Source: JBIOJM01 sp044450785 (GTDB lineage Bacteria > Planctomycetota > Planctomycetia > Isosphaerales > Isosphaeraceae). From it: a stretch of DNA of 47,896 nucleotides. Both the position numbers and the translations under genes were made by a program. Where the stretch lies: positions 1-47,896 of the forward strand of contig JBIOJM010000028.1 in the NCBI GenBank assembly GCA_044450785.1, in the 5' to 3' direction. Shown here piece after piece: positions 27,557 through 36,629 of this stretch. Under the pieces are notes generated by a model that was not told where the DNA came from, did no database searches, and saw only the letters and a list, made by a program, of their open reading frames with translations. Position 1 is the first letter of the stretch. Each line of letters begins with the position of its first letter.

Positions 27557-28564
27557 TCATTTGGCCTGGGGATGGGGCGGCTTTCGCACCATGACGTACT
27601 CGGCCGCTTCGGCGACGCCCTCGGCCCCCAGGGTCTGTTCCTTGGACGTCCAGCGCGCCGTGTTGGGGCCGACCCGGGTCAGGACGTTGGTCGCCGTGGC
27701 GATCCGGCCATCGGGCAGGACGCCCGAGGACTTGATGACCCACCGATCCCCGTTGCGGGCCCAAAGTGCATCGCCATAGCCCCCCTCGGAGTCGAAGACC
27801 CACGACTTGACCTGTTTGGTGAGCGGGTCCCATCCGATGCGCTGCGAGACCGTCATCACGGGCTGGCCCTGGACGTGGATCGTGAAATCGCGGAGCAGGA
27901 AGTTCTTGTCTTCCGACCAGCGGCAAGTGAGGTGGACGGTCGAGTCGGAGCTCTGGTCGAGCCATTCGCCGACCAGCCACTCCAGGTCCTTGAGACGCTC
28001 GTGATGCAGCAGGCCCGTCTCGTGCTCCTCGCGAACGCTCGAATGCAACCATTGCCCCCCCTGCTTGACGTAGAGAACCGTGTAGCGGCGCAGGGTTTCG
28101 GGCTCGTTACCACGCGGTTTGACGCGAGTCTGCCCCTCCTCCTTGGCGACATCAGGGCACAGGAAGCGGAGCGAATCGATCGAGATTCGAATGGTGGCGC
28201 CCGGGCGTTCCTGGAAGATCGAGGAATACAAGTCCTGGATCATCGGGCGGCCCTGGATGCGATCGCCATGCTCGTCGATCGATTCGGCATCCTCGGTGTA
28301 GAGGGCCGCCACGGCCTTCGAATCACCCGCGTTGTACGCGCGCGTAAAAGTCTCCGCCGCGGACCGGATCGCTTTTTCATCCTCGGGTCGATCGGTCAAT
28401 GGGGCCCGGGCCGGCGACGTCGCGCCGGCCTCGGACTTCTGGTTCGCAGCCTGCGGCGCCGCCGCCGCCCGATTCTCACTCGCGACCTGGGCACCGGCAC
28501 TCGCCACGATACCCAGCCATCCCCAGGTCAGCATTATTGCCGGGAGCGTGATCTTTGTTCTCAT
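27557..28564 (-). CDS. Secreted SnoaL/NTF2-like (SgcJ/EcaC-type) protein
   Basis: The 335-aa product has a signal peptide (residues 1-25, TLPAIMLTWGWLGIVASAGA). Residues about 60-190 form a DUF4440/SnoaL-like domain (EKAIRSAAETFTRAYNAGD, ALYTEDAESIDEHGDRIQGR). The C-terminal half (about 195-330) starts DLEWLVGEWLD and looks like a beta-barrel domain seen in planctomycete proteins annotated as SgcJ/EcaC oxidoreductases. No catalytic residues can be assigned. It precedes the low-complexity TPR gene on the same strand. Confidence 0.8.
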   Translation of the reverse strand: MRTKITLPAIMLTWGWLGIVASAGAQVASENRAAAAPQAANQKSEAGATSPARAPLTDRPEDEKAIRSAAETFTRAYNAGDSKAVAALYTEDAESIDEHGDRIQGRPMIQDLYSSIFQERPGATIRISIDSLRFLCPDVAKEEGQTRVKPRGNEPETLRRYTVLYVKQGGQWLHSSVREEHETGLLHHERLKDLEWLVGEWLDQSSDSTVHLTCRWSEDKNFLLRDFTIHVQGQPVMTVSQRIGWDPLTKQVKSWVFDSEGGYGDALWARNGDRWVIKSSGVLPDGRIATATNVLTRVGPNTARWTSKEQTLGAEGVAEAAEYVMVRKPPHPQAK

Positions 28565-28764
28565 GGTTGGAATCCCGTTGCTCGAGACGCATCGAAGCTC
28601 GACACGGCCCTGCGATCATCATGCCAAGGTCGAGGACCCTATGCATTATACAGTATCCACTGCTAATCTTGCGCGATCCAGCACCCCCGGGGTCGAAAAA
28701 AGGACGACCCAGGCCGTAAGCCCGCCGCGAAACCGCCATGCGGACGATACTCGAGGAGCATGCC

Positions 28765-30006
28765 ATGAGCAACGAACCGATCCGTGTGGTGAATGCCGGC
28801 CCTTCCGGGCAAGAGCAGCCAGCCGATCCCCTGCTGATCTATCGCGAGCGGTTTCCGATCCTGGCGAGTACGAACTATCTGATCAGTAACTCGCTGGGAG
28901 CGGCGCCCGCGGCCGTTGGTCCGAGCCTGCAGAGTTACTACGCCCTCTGGGCGACGCGGGGCGTCCGAGCGTGGGAAGAAAGCTGGTGGACCCTGGCCGC
29001 CGACCTGGGCGACCTCGTTGCACCCTTGATCGGAGCGCGGCAAGGGGAAGTCGTTTTCCAGCCGAACGTGACCCTGGCCCATGCGGTCGTCTTCAGCGCC
29101 TTCGACTTCTCCACGCACCGGCCCAAGATCGTCACCGATGCCATGCATTTCCCATCGATCCTTTACCTGATCGACCAGCAGCGCCGGAGCTCGGCCGAGG
29201 TCACCGTCGTTCCCTCGCGAGATGGCATCGAGGTTGACACGCAGCGGTTGATCGAGGCGATCGACGAGCAGACCGCGATTGTGAGCCTATCGCACGTGCT
29301 CTTCAAATCGGCCTTCATCCACGACGTGGCCGCGATCGCCGAGCAGGCGCGCCGGGTCGGAGCCATCACGGTGATCGACGGCTACCAGGCCGTCGGAGTG
29401 ATCCCCGTGGACGTCCGTGGCCTGGGTATCGACGTCTACATCGGCGGCTGCTTGAAATGGCTGTGCGGGGGCCCCGGCGCGGCCTTCTTGTGGGTTGACC
29501 CGCGGCATCGCCGGAGCCTGGAGCCGAAGCTCACCGGCTGGTTGTCCCACCGGCAGCCGTTCGCCTTCGAGACCCGCCTGGAGCGCCGCGACGATGCGTG
29601 GCGCTTTCTCAATGGGACGCCCAGCATCCCCGCCCTCCACGCGGCGCAACCGGGCCTGGAGATCATCAACCAGGCCGGAATCGACGCAATTCGCGGCAAG
29701 TCGCTGCGGCAGACCGAACGGCTGCTCGAGCTCGCCGGCCAGGAAGGATACCGCTGCACGACTCCGCTCGATAGATCGCGGCGCGGTGGGACCATCGCGA
29801 TCGACATCGAGAACGGCTATGAGATCTCCAGGAGCCTGATCGCTCTCGACATCCTCTGCGATTACCGCCCCGGCGCGGGGATCCGGCTCTCACCCCACTT
29901 CTACAATCGCGACGACGAGCTCGACGCGGCCATCGGCACGATCCGCGAGATCCGCGCCACCGGCGCCTGGCGCGCCTTCACGACCGGGAAGTCGACGGTT
30001 ACGTGA
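28765..30006 (+). CDS. Kynureninase-like PLP-dependent aminotransferase class V
   Basis: The 413-aa enzyme starts at 28765, six bases after GAGGAG. Class V features are visible: TNYLISNSLG near the N-terminus, Asp205 in VIDGYQAVGV for the pyridine nitrogen, and the Schiff-base Lys231 in GGCLKWLCGGPGAAFLWV, which resembles the kynureninase signature. The C-terminus has DYRPGAGIRLSPHFYN, typical of kynureninase. Kynureninase cleaves L-kynurenine to anthranilate and alanine, but no tryptophan-degradation neighbours exist here, so other C-C or C-S lyase activity is possible. Confidence 0.85.
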   Translation: MSNEPIRVVNAGPSGQEQPADPLLIYRERFPILASTNYLISNSLGAAPAAVGPSLQSYYALWATRGVRAWEESWWTLAADLGDLVAPLIGARQGEVVFQPNVTLAHAVVFSAFDFSTHRPKIVTDAMHFPSILYLIDQQRRSSAEVTVVPSRDGIEVDTQRLIEAIDEQTAIVSLSHVLFKSAFIHDVAAIAEQARRVGAITVIDGYQAVGVIPVDVRGLGIDVYIGGCLKWLCGGPGAAFLWVDPRHRRSLEPKLTGWLSHRQPFAFETRLERRDDAWRFLNGTPSIPALHAAQPGLEIINQAGIDAIRGKSLRQTERLLELAGQEGYRCTTPLDRSRRGGTIAIDIENGYEISRSLIALDILCDYRPGAGIRLSPHFYNRDDELDAAIGTIREIRATGAWRAFTTGKSTVT

Positions 30007-30124
30007 AGACGAGATTCGCACGAACTCGGAAGCCTTGCGTGGACAACTCGGAGGTCGATCGGTGAAAATGGCGAGGTGAACCTCGACGCACCGATGGGAC
30101 GATTGAGGGCGAGGCTGGAAATAA

Positions 30125-30504
30125 ATGAGCAGGTTGACGAGTCTCCCGAAGCCCAAGCTCGGCCTGGCATCAGCCGGCACATTGATGACGCCCGAAGAGT
30201 TCGACGCCGCCACCGACTACGATGAGCGTGAAGCATCGTGGTCGAGTTCGTGTCCAAGTCACTGCGCGATCGAGTACGGGACTACGACCAGAAGCGCCGC
30301 CAGTACCTGGACCTTGGAGTGACCGAATACTGGGTCATCGATCGGTTTCGGCGAACCATGACCGTCTTCCGCCGGAATCCGCCCAAGACGGGCGCCGAAG
30401 ACGTGCTCGTCATCCACGAGACCGAGACATTCCGGACCGATCTGTTGCCAGGTTTCGAGCTGACGATCGGGCAGCTACTCGCCGTTGCCGACAAGTGGCG
30501 GTGA
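30125..30504 (+). pseudogene. Uma2-family protein with internal deletion
   Basis: The N-terminal piece in one frame (from 30125, with MTPEEFDAATDYDE at 30185 on) and the C-terminal piece in another (VVEFVSKSLRDRVRDYDQKR to the stop at 30504, including LGVTEYWVIDRFRRTM) match the two ends of Uma2/DUF820 proteins, which have a restriction-endonuclease-like fold. About 70-80 codons normally between them are gone, with a frame change at about 30232. The Glu of the VEF motif remains but the N-terminal part of the active site is lost. The gene should be inactive. Confidence 0.75.
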
Positions 30505-30646
30505 CGGAGTCTCCGATCCATCGTCCTCATACGGAATCCTCCTCGGGCTTGCCGATCGGGGGGCGCCCAGATACTCTAGGTAAAGATACTTGTTCCTACC
30601 AAACGTCCGAGACATGGATCCCTAATCCGGTATGACATTTTATTGA

Positions 30647-31459
30647 ATGATCACTCTATTATTTTGGAATGTCGGAGCAGCATCGCGTCCAGTACAAATC
30701 TCGGACCTGGCTACAAGATACGATGTCGATGTCGTTTTGCTCGCCGAAGTGGTCGATGAGCCGAGCGAGTTGTTGCTGGCTCTAAACAAAACAGTCGTGG
30801 CGTATAGCTATGCACCGGGGATAGAGAATACAAAGATACATGTTTTCGCAAGATTTTCTGAAACTTTTGCTGCGCCAATCTATGAGACCGATCGGTTGAC
30901 GGTTCGAAGACTCAATCCACCGGGGATAGAGGAGATCCTGCTTGCCGTTGTGCACTTCCCCAGCAAGTATGCTTGGAGCGATGAGAGTCAGAGTATGGAA
31001 TGCACGACACTGGCGAACGACATCAGAAGGATCGAAGAAAGCGCTGGTCACCATAAGACTGTTCTGGTGGGTGACTTCAATATGAATCCGTTCGAGACCG
31101 GTGTCGTCAGTGCGGCAGGGATGCATGCAGTGATGGACTAGAGAGTCGCACAACGTGGGACTCGCATCGTCCAGGAACGCGAGTACCCTTTTTTCTACAA
31201 CCCGATGTGGAGCCTATTCGGTGACGGCACCCCTGGCCCAGCAGGGACATTCTATCACCCTCGCGCTGAACAGAAGGTCTACTTTTGGAATATGTTCGAT
31301 CAGGTGCTAGTCCGCCCCGCCCTCCTCGACCGATTTCGATTGGATGATTTGGCCATTATTGATCATACTGGAGAGCAGTCGCTCTTGACGGACACAGGGA
31401 TACCAAATCGGAAACTGGGATCGGACCACTTACCGATCCTGTTTCGATTAAGTTTATAG
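30647..31459 (+). pseudogene. EEP-family nuclease interrupted by in-frame TAG
   Basis: Read through, this is a 270-codon endonuclease/exonuclease/phosphatase protein. Catalytic motifs are in order: Asn8 in LLFWNVG, Glu34 in LLAEV, Asp143/Asn145 in VGDFNMNPFE, and S259-D260-H261 in KLGSDHLPILF. A single TAG at 31139-31141 replaces codon 165; the frame and family-like sequence (EREYPFFYNPMWSLFGDGT) continue on both sides without any shift. The truncated product lacks the SDH motif and should be inactive. No ribosome site is evident before the ATG. The region is clearly lower in GC than its neighbours, suggesting acquisition by transfer. The following gene starts 8 bases after the final stop, so the two form a unit. 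Confidence 0.78.
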
Positions 31460-31467
31460 GTGCGAAA

Positions 31468-31911
31468 ATGACTGACCTCTGGCCCACCGACCTTGGCACT
31501 GTCACCACGAAGTCTCCTCTGACAATCCTCAAGGAGCAAGCCTCATTGCTGGGAGCAAAGACAAAGAACATCGTGAAAGCCACGGTTAAGAACGCGGGAC
31601 AGGTCTTCGTACCTATCATGCCATTCAGCTATGACTTCATCCTCAATGCCCCGGCCCTCGATAACTACAGGTACCGCCTGTTCGCAGTCGCTTACGATGT
31701 TGATCTTTATCCCGTGAGATTCCGGGTGGACGACGCGATCGCCAAGGAGATTGGAATCAAGCCTGGGGAGGAGTTCTTCGCAACCGGAGAGGAACAATTC
31801 ATCGAGATTCTCGCTCGCATCCTTGGATCGCAGAAAACCCGCCACGTTATCCATGCGATCCTTTCGCAGAGCACCGATCTGGTGGAGATCGACGGGGGTT
31901 CTTCCGATTGA
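31468..31911 (+). CDS. Unknown partner protein of the EEP nuclease
   Basis: The 147-aa product has no recognised family. It begins MTDLWPTDLGTV, contains SLLGAKTKNIVKATV and a beta-rich middle (FSYDFILNAPALDNYRYRLF, VDLYPVRFRVDDAI), and ends with a helix pair (EEQFIEILARILGS). There is no signal peptide or membrane helix, so it is cytoplasmic. An AGGTG site lies 6 bases before the ATG. The tight link with the nuclease gene suggests a joint role, for example as regulator, inhibitor or targeting subunit; none of this is proven. Its reading frame is intact although the nuclease is broken. Confidence 0.7.
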   Translation: MTDLWPTDLGTVTTKSPLTILKEQASLLGAKTKNIVKATVKNAGQVFVPIMPFSYDFILNAPALDNYRYRLFAVAYDVDLYPVRFRVDDAIAKEIGIKPGEEFFATGEEQFIEILARILGSQKTRHVIHAILSQSTDLVEIDGGSSD

Positions 31912-31970
31912 AGGGCAGGTTTCGCCGCGATTGTGTTCCCTCATGTCCAACGATTGATTCCATCCGACTC

Positions 31971-33092
31971 TCACGCCTCCGCCACGGACGTGTCGATCCA
32001 GGTCCGCTTCGCATGTGACTCGAGCACGGCGTCGGCGACGAGCTGGGCGTTCAAGCCGTCGTGGAAGCTGGGCACGGCCGGGCGGCGCTCGACGATCGCC
32101 GAGATGAATTCCCACATCAAGTCGTAGCGGAAGACGGTCGCAGGCGGGCCGTCGCCGGGATCGCGCGGACTGCCGGCCGGCTTGAGGAACTCGGCCGGCA
32201 CGGGCACCGCGGCCAGGTCTTGACCCGTCTTGCCCAGCAAGATGGTATTGGGCTCGTGCAGCCGATAGACGGCCGAGCCCTCCGAGCCGTTGACCTCGGC
32301 CCACTCATGGCCGAAGCCGTCGCGGTGATAGCCCTTGGCCAGGGTCGTCCCTTCCCACACGCCGGTCGCGCCACAGGCGAACTCGCCGATCAGGCACGAC
32401 CAGTCGTCGACGTCCGAGGGAGGGCACGGCCGACCGTCGACCGTCCGGTCGCGGGGTGCGAATCGCGCGACCGCGCCACAGACCCGCGCGATCGGGCCGA
32501 GCAGGTCGATGGCGAAATCAATGCGATGGATCGTCATGTCGAACAGGTCGCCCGCGCCCGCTCGGGCCTGGTATTGCCGCCAGCCCCAGCTCGTCTCGGG
32601 CCAGTCGAGAAAGCGCTGGGAACGGAAGTGGCGGGGCGTCCCGAGTGCCCCTGACTTGAGCAGGTGCCGCAGGTAGCGCATCGCCGGCGCGAATCGGTAG
32701 GTGAACGCGGTCATGTGCACGACCCCGGCGTCACGGGCCGCCTCGTACATCTGACGGACCTCGAGCGCGCTCAAGCCCAGCGGCTTCTCGCACATGACGT
32801 GCTTGCCGGCCCGGGCCGCGGCCACGGCGATCGGTCGATGCGTGTCGTTCGGCGTGGCGATCACCACCGCGTCGACCGAATCGAGGCGGCACACGGCGTC
32901 GGGATCGGTCGTGGCGTGCGCGACGTTCCACTCAGCCCGGCACCGCTCGAGAACGCCGGGCTCGGTGTCGCAGATCGCAACCAGCTCGGCGCGGGGGTCC
33001 AGCCGCAAGCCGGGCAGGTGGTGATAGGCCGTCACCGCGCCCGTGCCGATGAAGGCCACTCGCACTTTCTTGACCGTGGAAGATTCCGGCAT
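31971..33092 (-). CDS. Gfo/Idh/MocA family oxidoreductase
   Basis: This is a 373-aa NAD(P)-dependent sugar or cyclitol dehydrogenase-type protein. The Rossmann motif is VAFIGTGAVTAYHH near the N-terminus and the catalytic Lys sits in CEKPLGLS (residues 101-108). The C-terminal alpha/beta domain has FLDWPETSWGWRQYQARAG and DMTIHRIDFAIDLLG. AGAGGA precedes the ATG. It is divergent from the second Gfo/Idh/MocA gene across a 99-base gap. Substrate unknown; the short gap suggests a shared control region. Confidence 0.9.
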   Translation of the reverse strand: MPESSTVKKVRVAFIGTGAVTAYHHLPGLRLDPRAELVAICDTEPGVLERCRAEWNVAHATTDPDAVCRLDSVDAVVIATPNDTHRPIAVAAARAGKHVMCEKPLGLSALEVRQMYEAARDAGVVHMTAFTYRFAPAMRYLRHLLKSGALGTPRHFRSQRFLDWPETSWGWRQYQARAGAGDLFDMTIHRIDFAIDLLGPIARVCGAVARFAPRDRTVDGRPCPPSDVDDWSCLIGEFACGATGVWEGTTLAKGYHRDGFGHEWAEVNGSEGSAVYRLHEPNTILLGKTGQDLAAVPVPAEFLKPAGSPRDPGDGPPATVFRYDLMWEFISAIVERRPAVPSFHDGLNAQLVADAVLESHAKRTWIDTSVAEA

Positions 33093-33191
33093 GTCTGCTG
33101 TCCTCTCAAGGTGCTTGCCTTCGCTCGCACGTCCTCATATCCTGCACGGTACTTCACAGCGGAAGTCACCCTCAGTCAAGGAGAAACCAAC

Positions 33192-34328
33192 ATGGCGGGC
33201 GAGAAGCCGATCCGCGTGGCCATCATCGGGCTGGGCTTTGGGGCCGAGTTCATACCGATCTATCAGAAATACCCTGGCGCGGAAATCTATGCAATCTGCC
33301 GCCGCGACCGCAAGGGGCTTGACGAATGTGGGAACCGTTATGGGATCAAGAACCGCTCGAGCGACTACCGCGAGCTCTTAAAGGACCCGAACATCGACGC
33401 CGTCCACATCAACTCACCGATCCCCGACCACGCCTGGATGTCGGTCGAAGCGCTCAAGGCCGGCAAGCACGTTGCGTGCACCGTGCCGATGGGGACGTCC
33501 ATCGACGAATGCCGCCAGATCGTCCAGGCCCAGCGCGCCAGCGGCAAGCTCTACATGATGATGGAGACGGTCGTCTACAGCCGCGAGTACCTGTTCGTGA
33601 AGGAGCTGTATGACAAGGGCGAGCTGGGCCGGCTCCAGTTCCTGCGAGGGAGCCACCAGCAAGACATGGACGGCTGGCCCGACTACTGGCCGGGCCTGCC
33701 GCCGATGTGGTACGCCACGCACTGCGTCAGCCCCTGCCTGGCGATCCTGGGCAAGCTTGCCCAGAGCGTCGTCTGCCACGGGTCGGGCCGGATCCGCGAG
33801 GAGCTCATCAGCCGTTACGGCAGCCCGTTCGCGCTCGAGACGGCCACGTTCACGATCAAGGATTCAGACGTGGTCGCCGAGGTGACCCGCAGCCTGTTCG
33901 ACACCGCCCGCCAGTACCGGGAGAGCTTCGACGCCACCGGCAGCAAGAAGAGCTTCGAATGGCAGCAGGTCGAGAATGAAGACCCGGTCATCCACACCAA
34001 GAGCACGCCCGAGCATCTGCTGGCCGAGCCCGAGATCACCCGGCGGGTGAAGGTCCCAGACTATGCCCGGCTCCTGCCCGAGCCCATCCGCCGGTTCACG
34101 CAGCCGTCGGCCATCCAGGACGCCGAGCACCTCTCGTTTCTTCAGGGGGGAGGCCACGGCGGGTCACATCCGCACCTGGTCCATGCCTTCCTGAGCGCAG
34201 TCAAGGGAGATCGACCCGCCTTGCCGGACGCCGTCACCTCCGCCAACTGGACCATGGTCGGCCTGTGCGCCCATGAGTCGGCCATGAATGGCGGACGGCG
34301 GATCGACATCCCTGCCCTCACTGAATAA
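33192..34328 (+). CDS. Gfo/Idh/MocA-like protein lacking the EKP motif
   Basis: The 378-aa product starts at 33192 (AAGGAG upstream); the long upstream open frame is antisense to the neighbour and not real. The Rossmann fold is clear (VAIIGLGFGAEFIPIYQKYP), but where the family has the catalytic EKP lysine this protein has CTVPMGTS (residues 96-103). The C-terminal domain has MMMETVVYSREY, PMWYATHCVSP and GGGHGGSHPHLVHAFL. Loss of the Lys suggests altered chemistry or a non-catalytic role; close paralogues with TVPM are common in planctomycetes as I recall. It overlaps the glycosyltransferase gene by 11 bases, tail to tail. Confidence 0.87.
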   Translation: MAGEKPIRVAIIGLGFGAEFIPIYQKYPGAEIYAICRRDRKGLDECGNRYGIKNRSSDYRELLKDPNIDAVHINSPIPDHAWMSVEALKAGKHVACTVPMGTSIDECRQIVQAQRASGKLYMMMETVVYSREYLFVKELYDKGELGRLQFLRGSHQQDMDGWPDYWPGLPPMWYATHCVSPCLAILGKLAQSVVCHGSGRIREELISRYGSPFALETATFTIKDSDVVAEVTRSLFDTARQYRESFDATGSKKSFEWQQVENEDPVIHTKSTPEHLLAEPEITRRVKVPDYARLLPEPIRRFTQPSAIQDAEHLSFLQGGGHGGSHPHLVHAFLSAVKGDRPALPDAVTSANWTMVGLCAHESAMNGGRRIDIPALTE

Positions 34329-35574
34329 ACAGGTTTTTGTGTAAATCCCCATGCCGGTTGAAATCCCGTGGAGGGTCCCACGCGGTCTGGTAGAACGACG
34401 CCAGGCAGGGATAGGCGAGGACCAGGACCAGGACGGTTACGTAACCAATCCTGGCTCGACCGGTCGCCAGATCGCGAAGCCGTTCGGTGCCCGCGGCGAT
34501 CAAGAGAAAGAACGCCGGCACCAGCTCGAGGATCAACCGCCCGTGGAACGGGTACCGCTTCATCCCCGAGGCAAGCATGGCCAGGGCGATTGGCAAGACC
34601 AGGATCGCCCAGGCCGGCCACGACCGCCGCGCGAGTGAGATGCCGCCGGCCAGCACGAGCGATAACGGGAGGGCCACGCCCACCCAGGGCCAGGTCGGAC
34701 CGACCACGTTCAGGGGATTGACGAAGATCTCGAGCAGGATCCCGGCCGCACGCGAAAGATGGTCGAGGCTCGGGGGCCAGATGGGCAGGAATGCGAACCA
34801 CCAGAACTTGTACATCGACGTGTAAGGGGTGAGGACCGCTTGTGACGCTTGATAGGCGAGTGTGAAGCTCGCTCCCCAGCCGGTTGAGATTGCGACCCAG
34901 ACGGCGGCATCGCGGTATCGCCGGCAGAGCAGGCTGAAGAGGATCAAGGTCGCGCCGCTGCCCGCGACGACGAACGCCGAGGCAAACGAGCACCAAGGGG
35001 CGACAAGGGCGGCGATGCCCATCGCCGCGGCGCGGCGGAACGACAGCGGCATCTCGAGGGCGCCGAGCGCCGCCAGGCTGAGAGCCAGCCCGACCGCCAG
35101 GTCGAGCGAGTACGGCTTCATCTCGCTCGAGTAATAGACCAGGTCGTCCGAAATCGCGAACAGGATCAGGGCCACGAGCGCTCCTCGTCGCGGCAGGGTG
35201 CGGCGAGCCAGGCGCGCCAACAGGCCGAGCGCGACAATCCCGCTAACCAGCGGGATCAACCGCGCGACGTACCTTGATGTGCCCAGCACCCGTACCAGCG
35301 CCCGCTGCGCGATCAAGAAACCAAGGGGCGCCAACTGATCGCCCGCGAGCGGCTCCGAGAAATCGAGGATCGGCTTGCCCTTGATATTGCCCCACAACGA
35401 GGCTTCATCCATCCAGAATGTTCGGTTCTCGCCGTAGGTCGTGCAGCGGAGGAGAACACCCAAGGCGAGCACGACGAACTCGGGATTGTCGCGCACCAGG
35501 CGCCAGACTCGCGCGAGGTCCCGCTCGATCCGCCGCGAGAAGAGCCACGAGCCGATGATCGACAGCCAGCGCAT
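34318..35574 (-). CDS. GT39-like membrane glycosyltransferase
   Basis: This polytopic 418-aa protein (start at 35574; a TTG at 35694 would add 40 residues and overlap the upstream stop) has about ten hydrophobic helices. An acidic pair in TFWMDEASLW (D56, E57) lies in the first extracytoplasmic loop, as in dolichyl-/ undecaprenyl-phosphate sugar transferases of the GT39/ArnT type. The segment YYSSEMKPYSLDLAVGL is also typical. It probably moves a sugar from a lipid carrier to a cell-surface acceptor. It follows the Tat-exported TIM barrel gene on the same strand. Confidence 0.75.
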   Translation of the reverse strand: MRWLSIIGSWLFSRRIERDLARVWRLVRDNPEFVVLALGVLLRCTTYGENRTFWMDEASLWGNIKGKPILDFSEPLAGDQLAPLGFLIAQRALVRVLGTSRYVARLIPLVSGIVALGLLARLARRTLPRRGALVALILFAISDDLVYYSSEMKPYSLDLAVGLALSLAALGALEMPLSFRRAAAMGIAALVAPWCSFASAFVVAGSGATLILFSLLCRRYRDAAVWVAISTGWGASFTLAYQASQAVLTPYTSMYKFWWFAFLPIWPPSLDHLSRAAGILLEIFVNPLNVVGPTWPWVGVALPLSLVLAGGISLARRSWPAWAILVLPIALAMLASGMKRYPFHGRLILELVPAFFLLIAAGTERLRDLATGRARIGYVTVLVLVLAYPCLASFYQTAWDPPRDFNRHGDLHKNLFIQ

Positions 35575-35690
35575 CCTTGATCCATCCTGAAACCATGAAG
35601 GAGGGCCTGACGCGCCGCGCGCACCTGCCCCCCAGGTCCAGCGACGATCCGCCGCTTCAAGTAGGGCCCCGATCGATGGTCCACCGACGC

Positions 35691-36629
35691 TCAAGCGGTT
35701 TCCTTGACGGTACGCGCCAGCGCGTCGACCGCGCGGACCGCCTTGAAGGCGGCCATGGGGTCGCCCTTCGGACTCATCTCCATGCCGATCGGGTCGCGGT
35801 AGCCGACGTCGTGGATAGTCCGCAGCACGAACGCATAGTTGATCTCGCCGGTCGTGGGCTCGTGGCGGCCGGGATGGTCGGCCATCTGGAAATAGCCGAT
35901 CAGGTCGTGATATTTGCGAATATTGCCCGTGAGGTTTCCCTCGCTGATCTGCTGGTGGTAGATGTCGAAGAGCATCTTGACATTGGGTGAGCCGACGGCC
36001 TTGAGGATCAGGGCAGCGTGCGCCGAGTGGACGACGAGCTGACGGGGATGATCGACCAGGATGTTGAGCGGCTCGAGGATGATCGTGATCCCCTCGGGCT
36101 CGACGATTTTCGCTCCCGCCTTGAGCGCGGCGATGACGGCCTGGGTCTGGTCGTCGCGCGAATAACCCTTGGTCTCTTCACCGGCGACGACACAGATCTT
36201 CTTGACGCCGAGCTTCCTGGCCGCGGGAAGCGCCGACCGGATCTCTTCTTCGAATTCCTCACGGCGAGCCGGATCGGGGTTGGTGATCCCGTGTCCGAAT
36301 CCCTTGACGGGCGACGCCGAGAACTGGGCCGGCGTCAGCCCCAGCTCCTGATTGAGCTTGAGGAACGCATCGATGTCCTTGCCGCGCCACGGCCAGAATT
36401 CATAATGCGAGAAGCCGGCCTCCTTGACTTTGCGAATGCGGTCAAGGTAGGGCAGCTTGTTCCAGGTCATCTCGATGTTGACGGCATAGGTCAGCCAGGT
36501 GCCGTCGGCAGACGGCTCGGCTCGCTCGGGGGCCGCGGCGAGCGGGCTCGATCCCGGAGCGAGGAGGGTCATCGCGGCCCCGGCGCTCGCGCCGGCGGTG
36601 ACGCTCAGGAAATGGCGGCGGCTAGGCAT
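35691..36629 (-). CDS. Tat-exported hydroxypyruvate isomerase-like TIM barrel
   Basis: The 312-aa protein starts at 36629, seven bases after AAAGGAG. The N-terminus is a Tat signal (PSRRHFLSVTAGASAGAAM). The barrel matches the Hyi/xylose isomerase-like family, with acidic metal ligands expected in ICVVAGEE, IILEPLN, MLFDIYHQQ and DPIGMEMS. A typical sequence such as GYFQMADHPGRHEPTTGEINY is also present. Members interconvert hydroxypyruvate and tartronate semialdehyde or epimerise sugars. Export makes the substrate uncertain. It faces the hydroxyacid dehydrogenase across 328 bases. Confidence 0.85.
   Translation of the reverse strand: MPSRRHFLSVTAGASAGAAMTLLAPGSSPLAAAPERAEPSADGTWLTYAVNIEMTWNKLPYLDRIRKVKEAGFSHYEFWPWRGKDIDAFLKLNQELGLTPAQFSASPVKGFGHGITNPDPARREEFEEEIRSALPAARKLGVKKICVVAGEETKGYSRDDQTQAVIAALKAGAKIVEPEGITIILEPLNILVDHPRQLVVHSAHAALILKAVGSPNVKMLFDIYHQQISEGNLTGNIRKYHDLIGYFQMADHPGRHEPTTGEINYAFVLRTIHDVGYRDPIGMEMSPKGDPMAAFKAVRAVDALARTVKETA

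Noticed and set aside
31139..31141. UAG recoding (pyrrolysine or suppressor readthrough)
   Set aside because: hypE and other genes in the window use TAG as an ordinary stop, and no pyrrolysine or suppressor tRNA was seen.
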